DNA from: Rhodanobacter sp. OK091
GTDB taxonomy: Bacteria > Pseudomonadota > Gammaproteobacteria > Xanthomonadales > Rhodanobacteraceae
DNA: 64,000 nt
Assembly: GCF_900142825.1 (NCBI RefSeq)
Contig: NZ_FRCH01000001.1
Coordinates: 496,001-560,000 of the forward strand
Direction: 5' to 3'
Below the pieces are notes generated by a model. That model did not search any database. It saw only the letters and a program-made list of their open reading frames with translations, and was not told where the DNA came from. Positions 40,189 through 51,078 of this stretch are shown here, one piece after another; the stretch's first letter is position 1, and each line of letters opens with the position of its first letter. The translations under genes and the position numbers were made by a program.

Positions 40189-42072
40189 TTAGACCGACAG
40201 CGTCTTGAGCTTGCGGTGGCCGTGGATCAGCGCGGTGAACGCATGAGTCAGCGTCACCGAGGTGAACAGCGAGGTCAGGATGCCGATCATCAGCGTCACG
40301 CCGAATCCCTTGATCGCGCCGGTACCCATCGTGGTCAGCGCCAATGCGGCGATCAGGTGGGTGACGTTGGCGTCCAGAATGGTCGACCACGCCTTCTCGT
40401 AACCGGCCCGGATCGATGCATGCGGCGTGGAGCCGTTGCGCAGCTCCTCACGTATGCGCTCGCAGATCAGCACATTCGCGTCGATCGCCATGCCGAGGGT
40501 CAGCACGATACCGGCCACGCCCGGCATGGTCAGGGTAACGCCGATCAGCGACATCACCGCCAGCAGGATCACCAGGTTGAAGAACAGCGCGATATCCGCG
40601 ACCAGGCCGAACAATTTGTAGTAGACCGCCGCCGCCAGCAGCACCAGCGCCAGGCCCAGCATCACCGCCTTGAAACCCTTGTCGATGTTGTCCTGACCCA
40701 GGCTGGCGCCGATCACTCCCTCTTCGACAATATCCATCGGTGCGGCCAGCGCACCGCCCTTGAGCAGCAGCGCAAGGTCAGAGGCTTCCTTCGGGCTGCC
40801 CAGGCCGGTGGTCTGGAACTGCCTGCTGAAGGGGCTGGCGATCGAGGCGTCGTTGATCACCGTCTCGGTGATTTTGGGAACACGCACTTCCTTGCCGTCG
40901 ACGATCTTTGTCTCGTAGACCTGTTCGACGTACACCACCGCCATCGGCTTGCCGACGTTGGCATTGGTGAAATCGCCCATCTTCTTGGCGCCGGCCGCGT
41001 TTAAGGTGACGTCGACCTTGGGCGTACCACTCTGCTGATCGATGCCCGAGGAGGCATCCACCAGCTGATTGCCGGTCACGATGATCTGCTTGCTCACTAG
41101 CACGGGCAGATTGCTGCCCCGCATACGGTAGAGGTTGGCGTCCGGCGGAATGCTTCCGGTCCGCGCCGCTTCCTGCGCCCGCGCGTCGCCGGCCTGGCCG
41201 ATACCCGGGCGGTATTGCAGCGTGGCCACGGCGCCGATCAGCTTCTTCGCCTCGGTCGGATCCTGCACGCCGGCCAGCTCGACCACGATGCGGCTTTCGC
41301 CCTGCTGCTGGATCAACGGCTCGGACACGCCCAGCGCATTGATGCGGTTGCGCAGCGTGCCCAGGTTCTGGGTGATCGCACTACGCGACAGATCGCGCAG
41401 CTTCTCCGGCTTGATCACCACGTTCAGCACGAAGCGGTCGCCGGTGTTGGCACCGTTTGCCACGTTGAGGTCGGTGTATTCGTTGGCGATCGCGTCGGCG
41501 GCCGTGGAACGATCGGCGGCCGAACGCAGGACCACGGCGATACCCTGCTCGCGCACGGTATTGCGGGTGACCGACTCGTAGCGGATGTTCTTCTGCCGAA
41601 GCAGAGTGCGGATATCGTCGGCGTAGCTGTTTTCCTGCTTGTCGATCGCATCGTTCTGATCGACCTGCATCAGGAAGTGCACGCCGCCCTGCAGGTCCAG
41701 GCCCAGCGGCATCGAACGGGCGCCGATCGCGCGCAGCCAGGCGGGCACATTGGACTGCAGCTTGAACGCCACCGTATAGCCGTCGCCCAGTGCCGACTTG
41801 ATGACGTCGGCGCCGCTCTTCTGCACGTCCGAGTTGGCAAATGTCGCCAGCAGATGGTCGCCTTCCACCACCACGTTGTTGACCGCGATGTGCTTCTCGG
41901 CCAGCGCAGCCATCGTCTTCTGCTGCACGGACTGGTCGATAGGCGGAGCGTCGCGGTTGGCAGTGACCTGCACCGCCGGCAACGGGACAAATGCATTCGG
42001 CAAGGCGTAGATGACGCCGAACAGCATCACCAGCGCGACCAGCGCGTACTTCCAGCGGGGAAAATCACTCAT
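40189..42072 (-). CDS. secD: protein translocase subunit SecD
   Basis: A 627-residue six-helix membrane protein with a large periplasmic P1 domain. LGLDLQGGVHFLMQVD opens the first periplasmic domain, LNAAGAKKMGDFT lies in the second, and TLGMAIDANVLICERIREEL is the hallmark of the membrane domain. It is the central gene of yajC-secD-secF, 102 bp after yajC. Confidence 0.97.
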   Translation of the reverse strand: MSDFPRWKYALVALVMLFGVIYALPNAFVPLPAVQVTANRDAPPIDQSVQQKTMAALAEKHIAVNNVVVEGDHLLATFANSDVQKSGADVIKSALGDGYTVAFKLQSNVPAWLRAIGARSMPLGLDLQGGVHFLMQVDQNDAIDKQENSYADDIRTLLRQKNIRYESVTRNTVREQGIAVVLRSAADRSTAADAIANEYTDLNVANGANTGDRFVLNVVIKPEKLRDLSRSAITQNLGTLRNRINALGVSEPLIQQQGESRIVVELAGVQDPTEAKKLIGAVATLQYRPGIGQAGDARAQEAARTGSIPPDANLYRMRGSNLPVLVSKQIIVTGNQLVDASSGIDQQSGTPKVDVTLNAAGAKKMGDFTNANVGKPMAVVYVEQVYETKIVDGKEVRVPKITETVINDASIASPFSRQFQTTGLGSPKEASDLALLLKGGALAAPMDIVEEGVIGASLGQDNIDKGFKAVMLGLALVLLAAAVYYKLFGLVADIALFFNLVILLAVMSLIGVTLTMPGVAGIVLTLGMAIDANVLICERIREELRNGSTPHASIRAGYEKAWSTILDANVTHLIAALALTTMGTGAIKGFGVTLMIGILTSLFTSVTLTHAFTALIHGHRKLKTLSV

Positions 42073-42174
42073 GCCCTGAATCCATCAAAGCCGCGGCAAC
42101 AGGCCGCGGGGAAGCAACAATCGAGGAATAATCGTGTGAGAGGCCAACGCGGGGCGGCGCCTCGAAACCGACGA

Positions 42175-42510
42175 TCAGACGGACTTCAGCGAGCCCTTGG
42201 GCAGCACCTGCTGGACTGCCCCCTTCTGTACCTTGACCTTCACGTTGGTCGCAATCTCGACCGTGATGAACGTCTCGCCCACTTCTTCCACGCGCCCGGC
42301 GATGCCGCCGTTGGTGACCACTTCGTCGCCCTTGGCCAGAGCGGCAATCAAGGCGCGATGCTCTTTCTGGCGCTTCATCTGCGGACGAATCATCATGAAA
42401 TACATCAGGCCGAACAGCACCACCATCATGATGATCATTTGCAGGCCACCACCGGCGGCGGGCTGCGCGGCAGCGGCCTGGGCGATCACGGGGGAGATCG
42501 GAAAAGTCAT
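42175..42510 (-). CDS. yajC: preprotein translocase accessory protein YajC
   Basis: A 111-residue single-span inner-membrane protein of the SecDF-YajC complex. An N-terminal Ala-rich segment is followed by the helix IIMMVVLFGLMYFMMIRPQ, then QMKRQKEHRALIAALAKGDEV and the small beta domain. ATG 42510 was chosen over a TTG five codons earlier. It is the first gene of the sec unit. Confidence 0.95.
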   Translation of the reverse strand: MTFPISPVIAQAAAAQPAAGGGLQMIIMMVVLFGLMYFMMIRPQMKRQKEHRALIAALAKGDEVVTNGGIAGRVEEVGETFITVEIATNVKVKVQKGAVQQVLPKGSLKSV

Positions 42511-42691
42511 CGTTTTGTCTCGCAAGTTGTGGCGCAGCCAAGGATTTCAGCTGAACGCCTGATAAAAGATCGTTGATTATGCCATGCACCCCGGAGCCGT
42601 GCACTGCGTGCCGGGCCCAAGGGTTATGGCGACATACCGGGCGTTTGCAAGCGCCGGGGCGGACTGCGACTCCGAGCTGGGCGGATCGCCC

Positions 42692-43850
<1,159 letters not shown>

Positions 43851-43867
43851 TTAACCGTTGCCGCCAC

Positions 43868-44932
43868 TTAGCCGCCCTGCGGCAGGATGAGCATCGCGTC
43901 TCCATAGGAGAAAAACCGGTAACCCTGCTCGACCGCATGGCGATACGCATCGAGCATGAATTCGCGCCCGGCCAGTGCCGACACCAGCATCAGCAAGGTC
44001 GACTGCGGCAGATGGAAGTTGGTGAGCAGCCCATCGATGCTGCTGAAGTGGTAGCCGGGGAATATGAAGATCTGCGTTTCACCGGCGAATGGATGCAGCT
44101 CGCCGTCCTTGCTGGCGCTCTCCAGCGCGCGCACCACGGTGGTACCTACGGCAATGACCCGGCCGCCATTGGCCCGGGTGCGGCGGATCTGCCCGATCAG
44201 GTGGGCGCCGACATTCAGCCACTCGCGGTGCATGTGATGATTCTTCAAATCATCCGCACGCACCGGCTGGAACGTACCGGCACCGACATGCAAGGTGATG
44301 TAGCCGAACTCGACGCCACGTTCGCGCAGCGTCGCCAACATCGCCTCATCGAAATGCAGGCCGGCGGTGGGAGCGGCCACCGCGCCGGGCTCGCGTGCGA
44401 ACACGGTCTGATAGCGCTCCATGTCGCTGGCGTCGGCGTGCCGCTCGATGTACGGCGGCAGCGGCATCTCGCCCAGTTTGAGCAGCAGCTTTTCCAGCGG
44501 CTCCTGCGCCTCGAAGCGCAGTCGGAAAAAGCCTTCGTCACGGCCCAGCACCACGGCGTGGCTGCCGTCGGCCAGTTCGATCCGGCCACCTTCCTTCGGC
44601 TTCTTGCTGACCCCGAGCTGCACGGTCGCCTCGTGCGCGCCGGTAACCCGCTCGATCAGGATCTCCACCGCACCGCCGGTATCCTTGCGCCCATACAACC
44701 GGGCCGGCAGCACGCGGGTGTCGTTGAACACCAGCAGATCGCCCCGCCGCAGGAAATCCGGCAAATCACGAAACATCCGGTCCTGCCGCGAATGTGCCGG
44801 CACATCAAGCAGCAGCATGCGGCTGGCCGAGCGCTCGGGCAGTGGTGCCTGAGCAATCAGTTCGGGCGGCAGTTCAAAATTGAAATCGGATTTCTTCAAG
44901 AGGTATTCGGCCGGCAAGCGGTAACGAGGCAT
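43868..44932 (-). CDS. queA: S-adenosylmethionine:tRNA ribosyltransferase-isomerase
   Basis: A 354-residue enzyme converting preQ1-tRNA to epoxyqueuosine-tRNA. Hallmarks are FELPPELIAQAPLPERSASR, VFNDTRVLPARLYGRK, TAGLHFDEAML, HVGAGTFQPVR and TNFHLPQSTLLMLVSAL. ATG 44932 gives MPRYRLPAEYLLKKSDF. Most homologues begin at the MKKSDF position, which is a TTG-encoded Leu here, so the true start could be about eleven codons later. It is followed 26 bp later by tgt. Confidence 0.95.
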   Translation of the reverse strand: MPRYRLPAEYLLKKSDFNFELPPELIAQAPLPERSASRMLLLDVPAHSRQDRMFRDLPDFLRRGDLLVFNDTRVLPARLYGRKDTGGAVEILIERVTGAHEATVQLGVSKKPKEGGRIELADGSHAVVLGRDEGFFRLRFEAQEPLEKLLLKLGEMPLPPYIERHADASDMERYQTVFAREPGAVAAPTAGLHFDEAMLATLRERGVEFGYITLHVGAGTFQPVRADDLKNHHMHREWLNVGAHLIGQIRRTRANGGRVIAVGTTVVRALESASKDGELHPFAGETQIFIFPGYHFSSIDGLLTNFHLPQSTLLMLVSALAGREFMLDAYRHAVEQGYRFFSYGDAMLILPQGG

Positions 44933-44964
44933 TATCCCGCAAGCGCCAGTCCTTGCGTGTCGAA

Positions 44965-45567
44965 CTACAACCAGCCCTTTTGCCGCGCCAGTCGATACGC
45001 CTCGATGCGATTGGCGACGCCGAGTTTGCCGATGGCTTCGGACAGGTAATTGCGCACTGTTCCATGCGACAGACTCAATTGCGTGGCGATGTCGCCGGCA
45101 GACTGGCCTTCGCCGGCCAGCCGCAATACCTGGCGCTCGCGATCGTTCAGCGGATCGGCTTCGGACCAGGCTTCCAGCGCCAGCTGCGGGTCGATCGCGC
45201 GGCCGCCGCGATGCACGGTACGCAATGCTTCGGCGAGGTTCTCGGCGGGCGCATCCTTCAGCAGATAGCCGGATACCCCGGCATCCAGCGCGCGGCGCAG
45301 GAAGCCGGGCCGTGCGAAGGTGGTGACGATGACCACCTTGATCGGCAATGCCTGGCGCTGGATGCGCTGGGCCAGCTCCAGCCCGGTCAGGCCAGGCATC
45401 TCGATGTCGGTGACCAGCACATCGGGCTTCAGCCTTTGAATGTCTCGCCACGCCGCTTCGCCATCCGCGGACGAACCGAGCACCTCGATGTCGGATTCCA
45501 GGCTCAGCAGCGCCGACAACGCCCCGCGCACCATCGCCTGATCCTCGGCCAGCAGGATGCGGATCAT
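44965..45567 (-). CDS. NarL/DesR-type response regulator
   Basis: A 200-residue two-component regulator. The receiver domain has the phosphorylation Asp in VLVTDIEMPGLTG and a Lys in SGYLLKDAPAENL. The C-terminal LuxR-type helix-turn-helix spans about residues 135-195 (LNDRERQVLRLAGEGQSAGD). ATG 45567 follows an AAGGA site. It is paired with the kinase 52 bp upstream and lies directly before queA on the same strand. Confidence 0.92.
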   Translation of the reverse strand: MIRILLAEDQAMVRGALSALLSLESDIEVLGSSADGEAAWRDIQRLKPDVLVTDIEMPGLTGLELAQRIQRQALPIKVVIVTTFARPGFLRRALDAGVSGYLLKDAPAENLAEALRTVHRGGRAIDPQLALEAWSEADPLNDRERQVLRLAGEGQSAGDIATQLSLSHGTVRNYLSEAIGKLGVANRIEAYRLARQKGWL

Positions 45568-45619
45568 CCGGCGGTCCTTCGGTTGGCATCGCCGTGTGCG
45601 GAAAACAACGGTGATCTTT

Positions 45620-46849
45620 TCATGCTGCCGGTTGTCCTGAATCCGTTTCGGCCATTGCTGCATCGATGGGCATGCCCGCTGGCGCATGCGACGTTTCGAC
45701 CAGCCGCAAGATCGGCAGCGGCGCAGTCACCCTCAGGCGAGTGCCCTGACCACGGGGCGATTCGATCGTCAGCGTCCCCGCCAACGCGCGCACGCGCTCG
45801 CGCATGCCGCACAAACCATTGCCGTCCTGGCCGATGCCGCCGCGACCATTGTCGCTGATCAGCATGCATACACTCGAACGTTCGCGCGTCAGCTCGATCC
45901 GGGCGCGGCTGGCCTCGGCGTGGCGCGCAATATTGGTCACCGCCTCGCGCAATATCAGCGACAGGCCGCGCTCGACGTCGCCAGGCAGGTCGGTGGGCAG
46001 ATCGCCGTAATCCAGATGCACCCGGGAGGATTCAAGCAACAGCCGCGCCGAAGCCAACTCGGCGGCGAGATCGGTGGCGCGGATGCCGGTGACCGCGCTG
46101 CGCACCTCCGCCAAGGCGTGACGTGCCACCTTTTCCGCTTCCTCGACCTCGCGCCGGGCTGCATCGACATCACGGTCGAACAGCTTGCGCGAGAGTTCGA
46201 GCTTGAGGGTGATCAGCGACAAGGTATGACCTAGCAGATCGTGCAGGTCGCGCCCGATCCGCTCCCGTTCCGCCGTCGCGGCAAGCCGGCGCACCTCGTC
46301 GTGAGAAAGGCTGAGCGCCACGTCCTTCTGCTGGTGGATCTGCTCGACCGTGAGAATGGTGCAGATAACGAAGACCGTGACCGGCATGATCACCAGCAAC
46401 GATTGCGGATAGCCAATCCACCAGGCCAGCGCCACGTAGACGGCATTGAGCAGCAACACCTGGATCACATAGCTGCGAAAGTGCCGCATGTCGCAACGGC
46501 TCAGCATCACGCAGGCATACACGAAGTAGCTGAGCCCGCTGGGATACCAGTGCAGCAAACTGAAGCACAGCGCGGCCATGCCCCACGCATAGAAATAGGC
46601 GGTCCGCCGCGGTGCCAGTTGAACCTTGGCGAACAGCAACAGGAATACCGGATACGAGGCCAGCGTGCACAACAGCCAGGTCCTGGTGTAGCCACGCAGG
46701 CCATGATCGAACAGCGGCGTGATGAAGATCCACATCGACCACAGCAAGTGCACGCTATCGGCCCAAGGCGATTTGCCGCGGCGAAGGTCGTCGGCCACAC
46801 CGGAATCCGGTGCCGGCGCAAACCATCGGGTAATGAAGCCTGGAATCAT
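45620..46849 (-). CDS. DesK-like sensor histidine kinase
   Basis: A 409-residue membrane kinase. Five or six hydrophobic helices fill residues 30-165, with no periplasmic sensor domain. The HisKA_3 dimerisation motif ERERIGRDLHDLLGHTLSL (phospho-His) and the ATPase motifs REAVTNIARHAEA, ISDNGRGG and GLCGMRERVRAL follow. The layout matches DesK-type sensors of membrane state, often paired with ABC-2 exporters. The upstream ABC genes are probably its target operon or its signal source. Confidence 0.92.
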   Translation of the reverse strand: MIPGFITRWFAPAPDSGVADDLRRGKSPWADSVHLLWSMWIFITPLFDHGLRGYTRTWLLCTLASYPVFLLLFAKVQLAPRRTAYFYAWGMAALCFSLLHWYPSGLSYFVYACVMLSRCDMRHFRSYVIQVLLLNAVYVALAWWIGYPQSLLVIMPVTVFVICTILTVEQIHQQKDVALSLSHDEVRRLAATAERERIGRDLHDLLGHTLSLITLKLELSRKLFDRDVDAARREVEEAEKVARHALAEVRSAVTGIRATDLAAELASARLLLESSRVHLDYGDLPTDLPGDVERGLSLILREAVTNIARHAEASRARIELTRERSSVCMLISDNGRGGIGQDGNGLCGMRERVRALAGTLTIESPRGQGTRLRVTAPLPILRLVETSHAPAGMPIDAAMAETDSGQPAA

Positions 46850-46893
46850 GGCGGCGCTCTTCGCTAGCGGCTCGGACGGGACAGCATGCTACT

Positions 46894-47697
46894 TCAACCG
46901 TTGCGCCGCAGCCGTCGGGCCGCCAGCAGCAGAAAACCGGCGGCGAACCCGATCAGCACCAGCACGTGTGGCAGCAGCGGTTGCTGATCGAGGCCCACTG
47001 CTGCCAGCGCCAGCCTGTCGAGGTGATAGCTCGGCCATACTGGTGCGATCTGCTGCAGGAACTTCGGCAGCAGCGGCAGCGGCATCCACAGGCCGGACAT
47101 GAACGACATCGGCAGATAGATTAGCTGCAGCATGCCGGGCGCACCCTGCCCCTTGATCAAGGTGCCAACGAACATGCCCAGCGCACAGAACGGCAGCACG
47201 CCGAGCATGCCGGTGAGCAGCAGCGCGCCGGCCTGGGCCAGGTTCAGCGTCACGTGCCCCAGCGTCAGCGCCATCACCAGGAGCAACAGGATGACTACCG
47301 CGGCAGCGGCCATCGCCATCAGCATCTTGCCCAGCAGATAGGCACCCGGTGGCATCGGCAGCGCACGCTTGAAGGTCAGCAGCCCACCGTCGCGCTCCAG
47401 CGCCAGCGACACACCGAAACCGAACAGGCCCGGACTCATCACGCCGAACACGCCGTAGCTGGCCAGCAGATAACGCGCTGCATCAGCACCCTCGGACTTC
47501 GCCATGAACACGCCGAACAGCAGGTAGAACATCCCCGGGAACAGCATGATCGGCAGCATGAAACCCGGCGCCCGCATGTAGCGCAGGCATTCGCTGCGCG
47601 CCTCTTCCAGATAGGCGCCGATGACGCGACGGCGCGGCATCACGAGTGACGTCGGCTCGTTGACAACTGGTTCGTTGACAGACATGACGGTTTCCAT
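46894..47697 (-). CDS. ABC-2 type transporter permease
   Basis: A 267-residue inner-membrane protein with six predicted helices (for example MLPIMLFPGMFYLLFGVFMA, AAAAVVILLLLVMALTL and ALLLTGMLGVLPFCALGMFV). It contains the ABC-2 motif GLWMPLPLLPKFLQQIAPVWPS. ATG 47697 lies 2 bp after the ATPase gene stop; ATG 47685 is an alternative. With the ATPase it forms an exporter of unknown substrate, of the type often involved in drug or lipid efflux. Confidence 0.88.
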   Translation of the reverse strand: METVMSVNEPVVNEPTSLVMPRRRVIGAYLEEARSECLRYMRAPGFMLPIMLFPGMFYLLFGVFMAKSEGADAARYLLASYGVFGVMSPGLFGFGVSLALERDGGLLTFKRALPMPPGAYLLGKMLMAMAAAAVVILLLLVMALTLGHVTLNLAQAGALLLTGMLGVLPFCALGMFVGTLIKGQGAPGMLQLIYLPMSFMSGLWMPLPLLPKFLQQIAPVWPSYHLDRLALAAVGLDQQPLLPHVLVLIGFAAGFLLLAARRLRRNG

Positions 47698-47698
47698 C

Positions 47699-48643
47699 TC
47701 AGGCGGCCTCGCGCTGGTCGGTATCCGATGCCTCGTCGGCATCGCGGGTGAGTTCGGTGAATGCCTCGGCCAGGCCGGCGCGCTGCACTTCCAGTTCGCG
47801 CAGTTGCAGGTCGGCTACAAGCAAACGGCGCACCACGACTTCTGCTTCGGCGGCGGTGATATGCAGGCGTTCGTTGTCCCGACGCACTTCGCTGACCTCG
47901 GGCCAGCCGCGCACCGTATCGATCGACAGCGTACTCAGGCAGCGGATGCGTTTGAGTGCCACCCGCGCCCGCAGTGCTTCGACCGTGCCCTCGTGGATCA
48001 TGCGGCCGTGCGTCATCACGCAGACGCGGTCGGCCAGTGCCTCGGCTTCCTCCAGATAATGCGTGGTCAGCAGTACCGAGCAGCCCTCGGCGAGCAGTTG
48101 CCGGATCGCTGCCCACAGTTTCTGCCGCGCCTCGATATCCATGCCCACGGTGGGCTCATCCAGAAACAACAGCTCGGGCCGGCCGCACAATGCCAATGCG
48201 AATTGCACGCGCCGCTGCTGGCCGCCGGAGAGTTTCGCGTAAGGGCGCTTGAGCAGATCACTGACGCCGGCCAGTTCGGCGGTTTCCGCCAGCGTGCGCG
48301 GTGCCGGGTAATAGCTGGCGGTCAACCGCAGCAGTTCACCCACCCGCAGCGTCGGCGGCAGTTCGGCGTTCTGCAGCATCACGCCGATCCGCCGGCGCGC
48401 CTCGATCCGCTGCGGATCCTGTCCGAACAGTTCGACCGTGCCGGCATCGGCCCGGATCAGCCCCAGCAGCAGGCCGATCGCCGTGGTCTTGCCTGCGCCG
48501 TTGGGGCCGAGCAGGGCCAGCAGTTCACCGCGCTGCAAGCGCAGATCCGCACCGTCCAGTGCGGTGAGTCGACCATAGCGTTTGACGACGCCGTCAAGGC
48601 GGGCAATCGGATCACGAGTAATTGGATCAGGGGTATGCGGCAT
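47699..48643 (-). CDS. ABC transporter ATP-binding protein
   Basis: A 314-residue ATPase of a DrrA/CcmA-like exporter. Walker A is GPNGAGKTTAIG, the Q-loop MLQNAELPPTL, the signature KLSGGQQRRVQFALAL, Walker B LLFLDEPTVGMD, and the H-loop TTHYLEEAEAL. An 80-residue C-terminal extension, commonly regulatory in this group, ends the protein. A GGAGG site precedes ATG 48643. It is the first gene of a four-gene unit ABC ATPase, permease, kinase and regulator. Confidence 0.93.
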   Translation of the reverse strand: MPHTPDPITRDPIARLDGVVKRYGRLTALDGADLRLQRGELLALLGPNGAGKTTAIGLLLGLIRADAGTVELFGQDPQRIEARRRIGVMLQNAELPPTLRVGELLRLTASYYPAPRTLAETAELAGVSDLLKRPYAKLSGGQQRRVQFALALCGRPELLFLDEPTVGMDIEARQKLWAAIRQLLAEGCSVLLTTHYLEEAEALADRVCVMTHGRMIHEGTVEALRARVALKRIRCLSTLSIDTVRGWPEVSEVRRDNERLHITAAEAEVVVRRLLVADLQLRELEVQRAGLAEAFTELTRDADEASDTDQREAA

Positions 48644-48934
48644 GGGTAATCCTCCAGTGCCGCACATCCTCCACGTAGCGGGCTGCCGCAGGCAGTCGCC
48701 GGCGTCAGTCATCGGGGGTGACAGCCGTCATCCGCGGCAGGGGCACGGGGTTACGGCCGCCGACAGCGCAAGGTATCCTGTGAGGAGTAAAGCCGCCCGG
48801 TTGGCACTGCCACGGCGGCGTGAAATGCCTGAAAACGTTGAGGAAGCGCCATTCGCCTGCGTTTTCCGGCACGCGTTCACTAATGTCCGTCTCCGGCATG
48901 GCATGCCGATCGGCGGGACTACGGAGGATTCATC

Positions 48935-50437
48935 ATGGGTGTGATCAACCAGCTGCGCGAACTGCGCGAATTCGGCGGCAAGCCGCGGACCACCGGTCTG
49001 GACGATGCCAGCATCGAGCGCATGGCAGCGAACGGTCCCCTGCTGGGTCAGGCGATTGCCGATGCCGTGGCGCGCCATCGCGAACTGCGCGCTGACATGA
49101 GTGATTTCCTGAAACTGGACGAAGCAGAACAGCTTGCCCAGGCGCAAGCCGGTTTCGTCAATTTCTACCCGGACGATGCGATCAGCCCGTACCTGCCGGC
49201 TGCTGCACGTGGCCCGTGGATCGTGACGCTGAAAGGCGCCGTGGTGCACGACAACGGCGGCTACGGCATGCTCGGCTTCGGCCACAACCACCCGGCGATT
49301 CTCGAAGCGATGAGCCGCCCGCAAGTCATGGCCAACGTCATGGCACCCAGCGTGTCGCAGCTGCGCTTTACCGCGGCGCTCAACAAAGAGCTTGGCCGCA
49401 ACCGCGGCAACAACCCGTATGCGCGTTACATGTGCCTGAACTCCGGCTCCGAATCGGTCTCGCTGGCCTGTCGCATCGCCGACGTCAACGCCAAGCTGAT
49501 GACCGATGCCGGTGGCCGTTACGCCGGTCGCACGATCAAGCGGCTCGCGGTGAAGGGTGCATTCCACGGCCGCACCGACAAGCCGGCGCTGTATTCCGAT
49601 TCCAGCCGCAAGACCTACCAGCAGCACCTGGCCAGCTACCGCCACGAAGACAGCGTGCTCACCATCGCCCCGTATGACATCGCGCAACTGGAGGCGGCAT
49701 TCGCGGACGCCGACAAGCACGGCTGGTTCATCGAGGCGATGTTCCTGGAGCCGGTGATGGGCGAAGGCGATCCCGGCCGCGCGGTGACTCCGGAGTTCTA
49801 CAAGGCGGCGCGAGCGCTGACCGAGGCTCACGGCACCTTGCTGCTGATCGACTCGATCCAGGCCGGCCTGCGCGCGCACGGCGTGCTGTCGATCACCGAC
49901 TACCCCGGCTTCGAGAAGCTGCCCGCGCCCGATATGGAAGCTTTCTCAAAGGCACTCAACGCCGGCCAGTATCCGCTGTCGGTGCTGGCGGTCAGCGAGC
50001 ACACCGCCGGCCTGTACCGCAAAGGCATCTACGGCAACACGATGACCGCGAACCCGCGCGCGCTGGACGTGGCGCTGGCCACGCTCAATCAGCTCAGCGA
50101 TGGCGTGCGCAACAACATCCGTGAGCGCGGCAAGGAATTCGTCGACAAGCTCAACGCGCTGAAAAACGAGCTGGGCGGCCTGATTACCAAGGTCCAGGGC
50201 ACCGGCCTGCTGTTCTCCTGCGAGCTGGCCCCGGAGTACAAGTGCTACGGCGCCGACTCCACCGAGGAGTACATGCGCGAGCACGGCATCGGCGTGATCC
50301 ACGGCGGCGTCAACTCGCTGCGCTTTACTCCGCATTTCAACGTCACCAGCGCCGAAATCGATCTGGTCGTGGCCCATGTGCGCAAGGCCTTGCTGGAAGG
50401 CCCGCGCAAGGCGGCCGCCAAGGCCGAGGCTGCCTGA
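48935..50437 (+). CDS. class III PLP-dependent aminotransferase, substrate unknown
   Basis: A 500-residue aminotransferase, longer than ornithine or GABA transaminases (about 400-430) because of a 75-residue N-terminal helical extension. Core marks are YMCLNSGSESVSLACRIAD (PLP phosphate cup), KGAFHGRTDKPA, LLLIDSIQAGLRAHG (cofactor Asp) and EAFSKALNAGQYPLSV, where the Lys is the expected PLP anchor. The C-terminus carries GIGVIHGGVNSLRFTPHFN. No pathway neighbour identifies the amino donor. An AGGAT site lies before ATG 48935. The 291-bp region upstream is shared with the divergent ABC operon and shows no other gene. Confidence 0.85.
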   Translation: MGVINQLRELREFGGKPRTTGLDDASIERMAANGPLLGQAIADAVARHRELRADMSDFLKLDEAEQLAQAQAGFVNFYPDDAISPYLPAAARGPWIVTLKGAVVHDNGGYGMLGFGHNHPAILEAMSRPQVMANVMAPSVSQLRFTAALNKELGRNRGNNPYARYMCLNSGSESVSLACRIADVNAKLMTDAGGRYAGRTIKRLAVKGAFHGRTDKPALYSDSSRKTYQQHLASYRHEDSVLTIAPYDIAQLEAAFADADKHGWFIEAMFLEPVMGEGDPGRAVTPEFYKAARALTEAHGTLLLIDSIQAGLRAHGVLSITDYPGFEKLPAPDMEAFSKALNAGQYPLSVLAVSEHTAGLYRKGIYGNTMTANPRALDVALATLNQLSDGVRNNIRERGKEFVDKLNALKNELGGLITKVQGTGLLFSCELAPEYKCYGADSTEEYMREHGIGVIHGGVNSLRFTPHFNVTSAEIDLVVAHVRKALLEGPRKAAAKAEAA

Positions 50438-50589
50438 GCAGCCATATGACAGCTCCCGGCTGCGGCGGCGCTCGACACGTTTCCGCAGCTGAATACTTCT
50501 TGCACGTCAGGGTTTACCCACTCCCTTGGAGTTGCCGGCCGGCATAGACTGGCACTGCCGGCAGCTGCCGGTCACCTAGGGAGGACTCA

Positions 50590-50961
50590 ATGATGTCGAT
50601 GTCACTACGTCTGCTGGCTGTCAGCGCCGCCTTCGCCTTCGCCGGCGCCACCTTCGCGGCCACGCCGCAGGCCAGCACCACGGCGCCGGCCACCAAGGCA
50701 CATACGGCGCAGCAGCAACGCATGGTCGACTGCAGCAAGCAGGCCACCGGCAAGAAAGGCGATGAGCGCAAGACCTTCATGAGCTCCTGCCTGAAGGGTG
50801 AAGGCATGGCGCCGGCCGCTGCCGCGCCAATGGCCAAGCAGACCCAGCAGGAAAAAATGAAGAGCTGCAATGCGGACGCCAAGACCAAGGCGCTCAAGGG
50901 CGCCGATCGCAAGGCGTTCATGAGCAGCTGTCTGAAGGGCGGCGCTGCCGCGACTCCGTAA
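50590..50961 (+). CDS. PsiF-repeat periplasmic protein
   Basis: A 123-residue secreted protein with a signal peptide ending GATFAATPQ. Two PsiF repeats follow (about residues 43-70 and 90-117), each with a spaced Cys pair and the KxFMSSCLKG end. PsiF in E. coli is phosphate-starvation inducible, but its function is unknown. A GGGAGG ribosome site precedes the ATG. It stands alone, followed by a long hairpin at 50982-51018. Confidence 0.87.
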   Translation: MMSMSLRLLAVSAAFAFAGATFAATPQASTTAPATKAHTAQQQRMVDCSKQATGKKGDERKTFMSSCLKGEGMAPAAAAPMAKQTQQEKMKSCNADAKTKALKGADRKAFMSSCLKGGAAATP

Positions 50962-50981
50962 TCTCGCTGGCTGTATCGGTG

Positions 50982-51018
50982 CTGCACACGCCCGCATGAG
51001 CCATGCGTGCGTGTGCAG
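50982..51018 (+). terminator. long stem-loop after the psiF-like gene
   Basis: CTGCACACGC-C-CGCATG pairs with CATGCG-T-GCGTGTGCAG across a 3-base loop (16 pairs, one mismatch). It lacks a T tract, so it may be an RNA-stabilising or Rho-assisted end structure. It lies 21 bp after the stop codon. Confidence 0.5.
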
Positions 51019-51078
51019 GGCCACTTCGCTAAGCTCCCTGACTGTCGCGCGCTGCGCCATCGTTGAAGACCGTCATCC

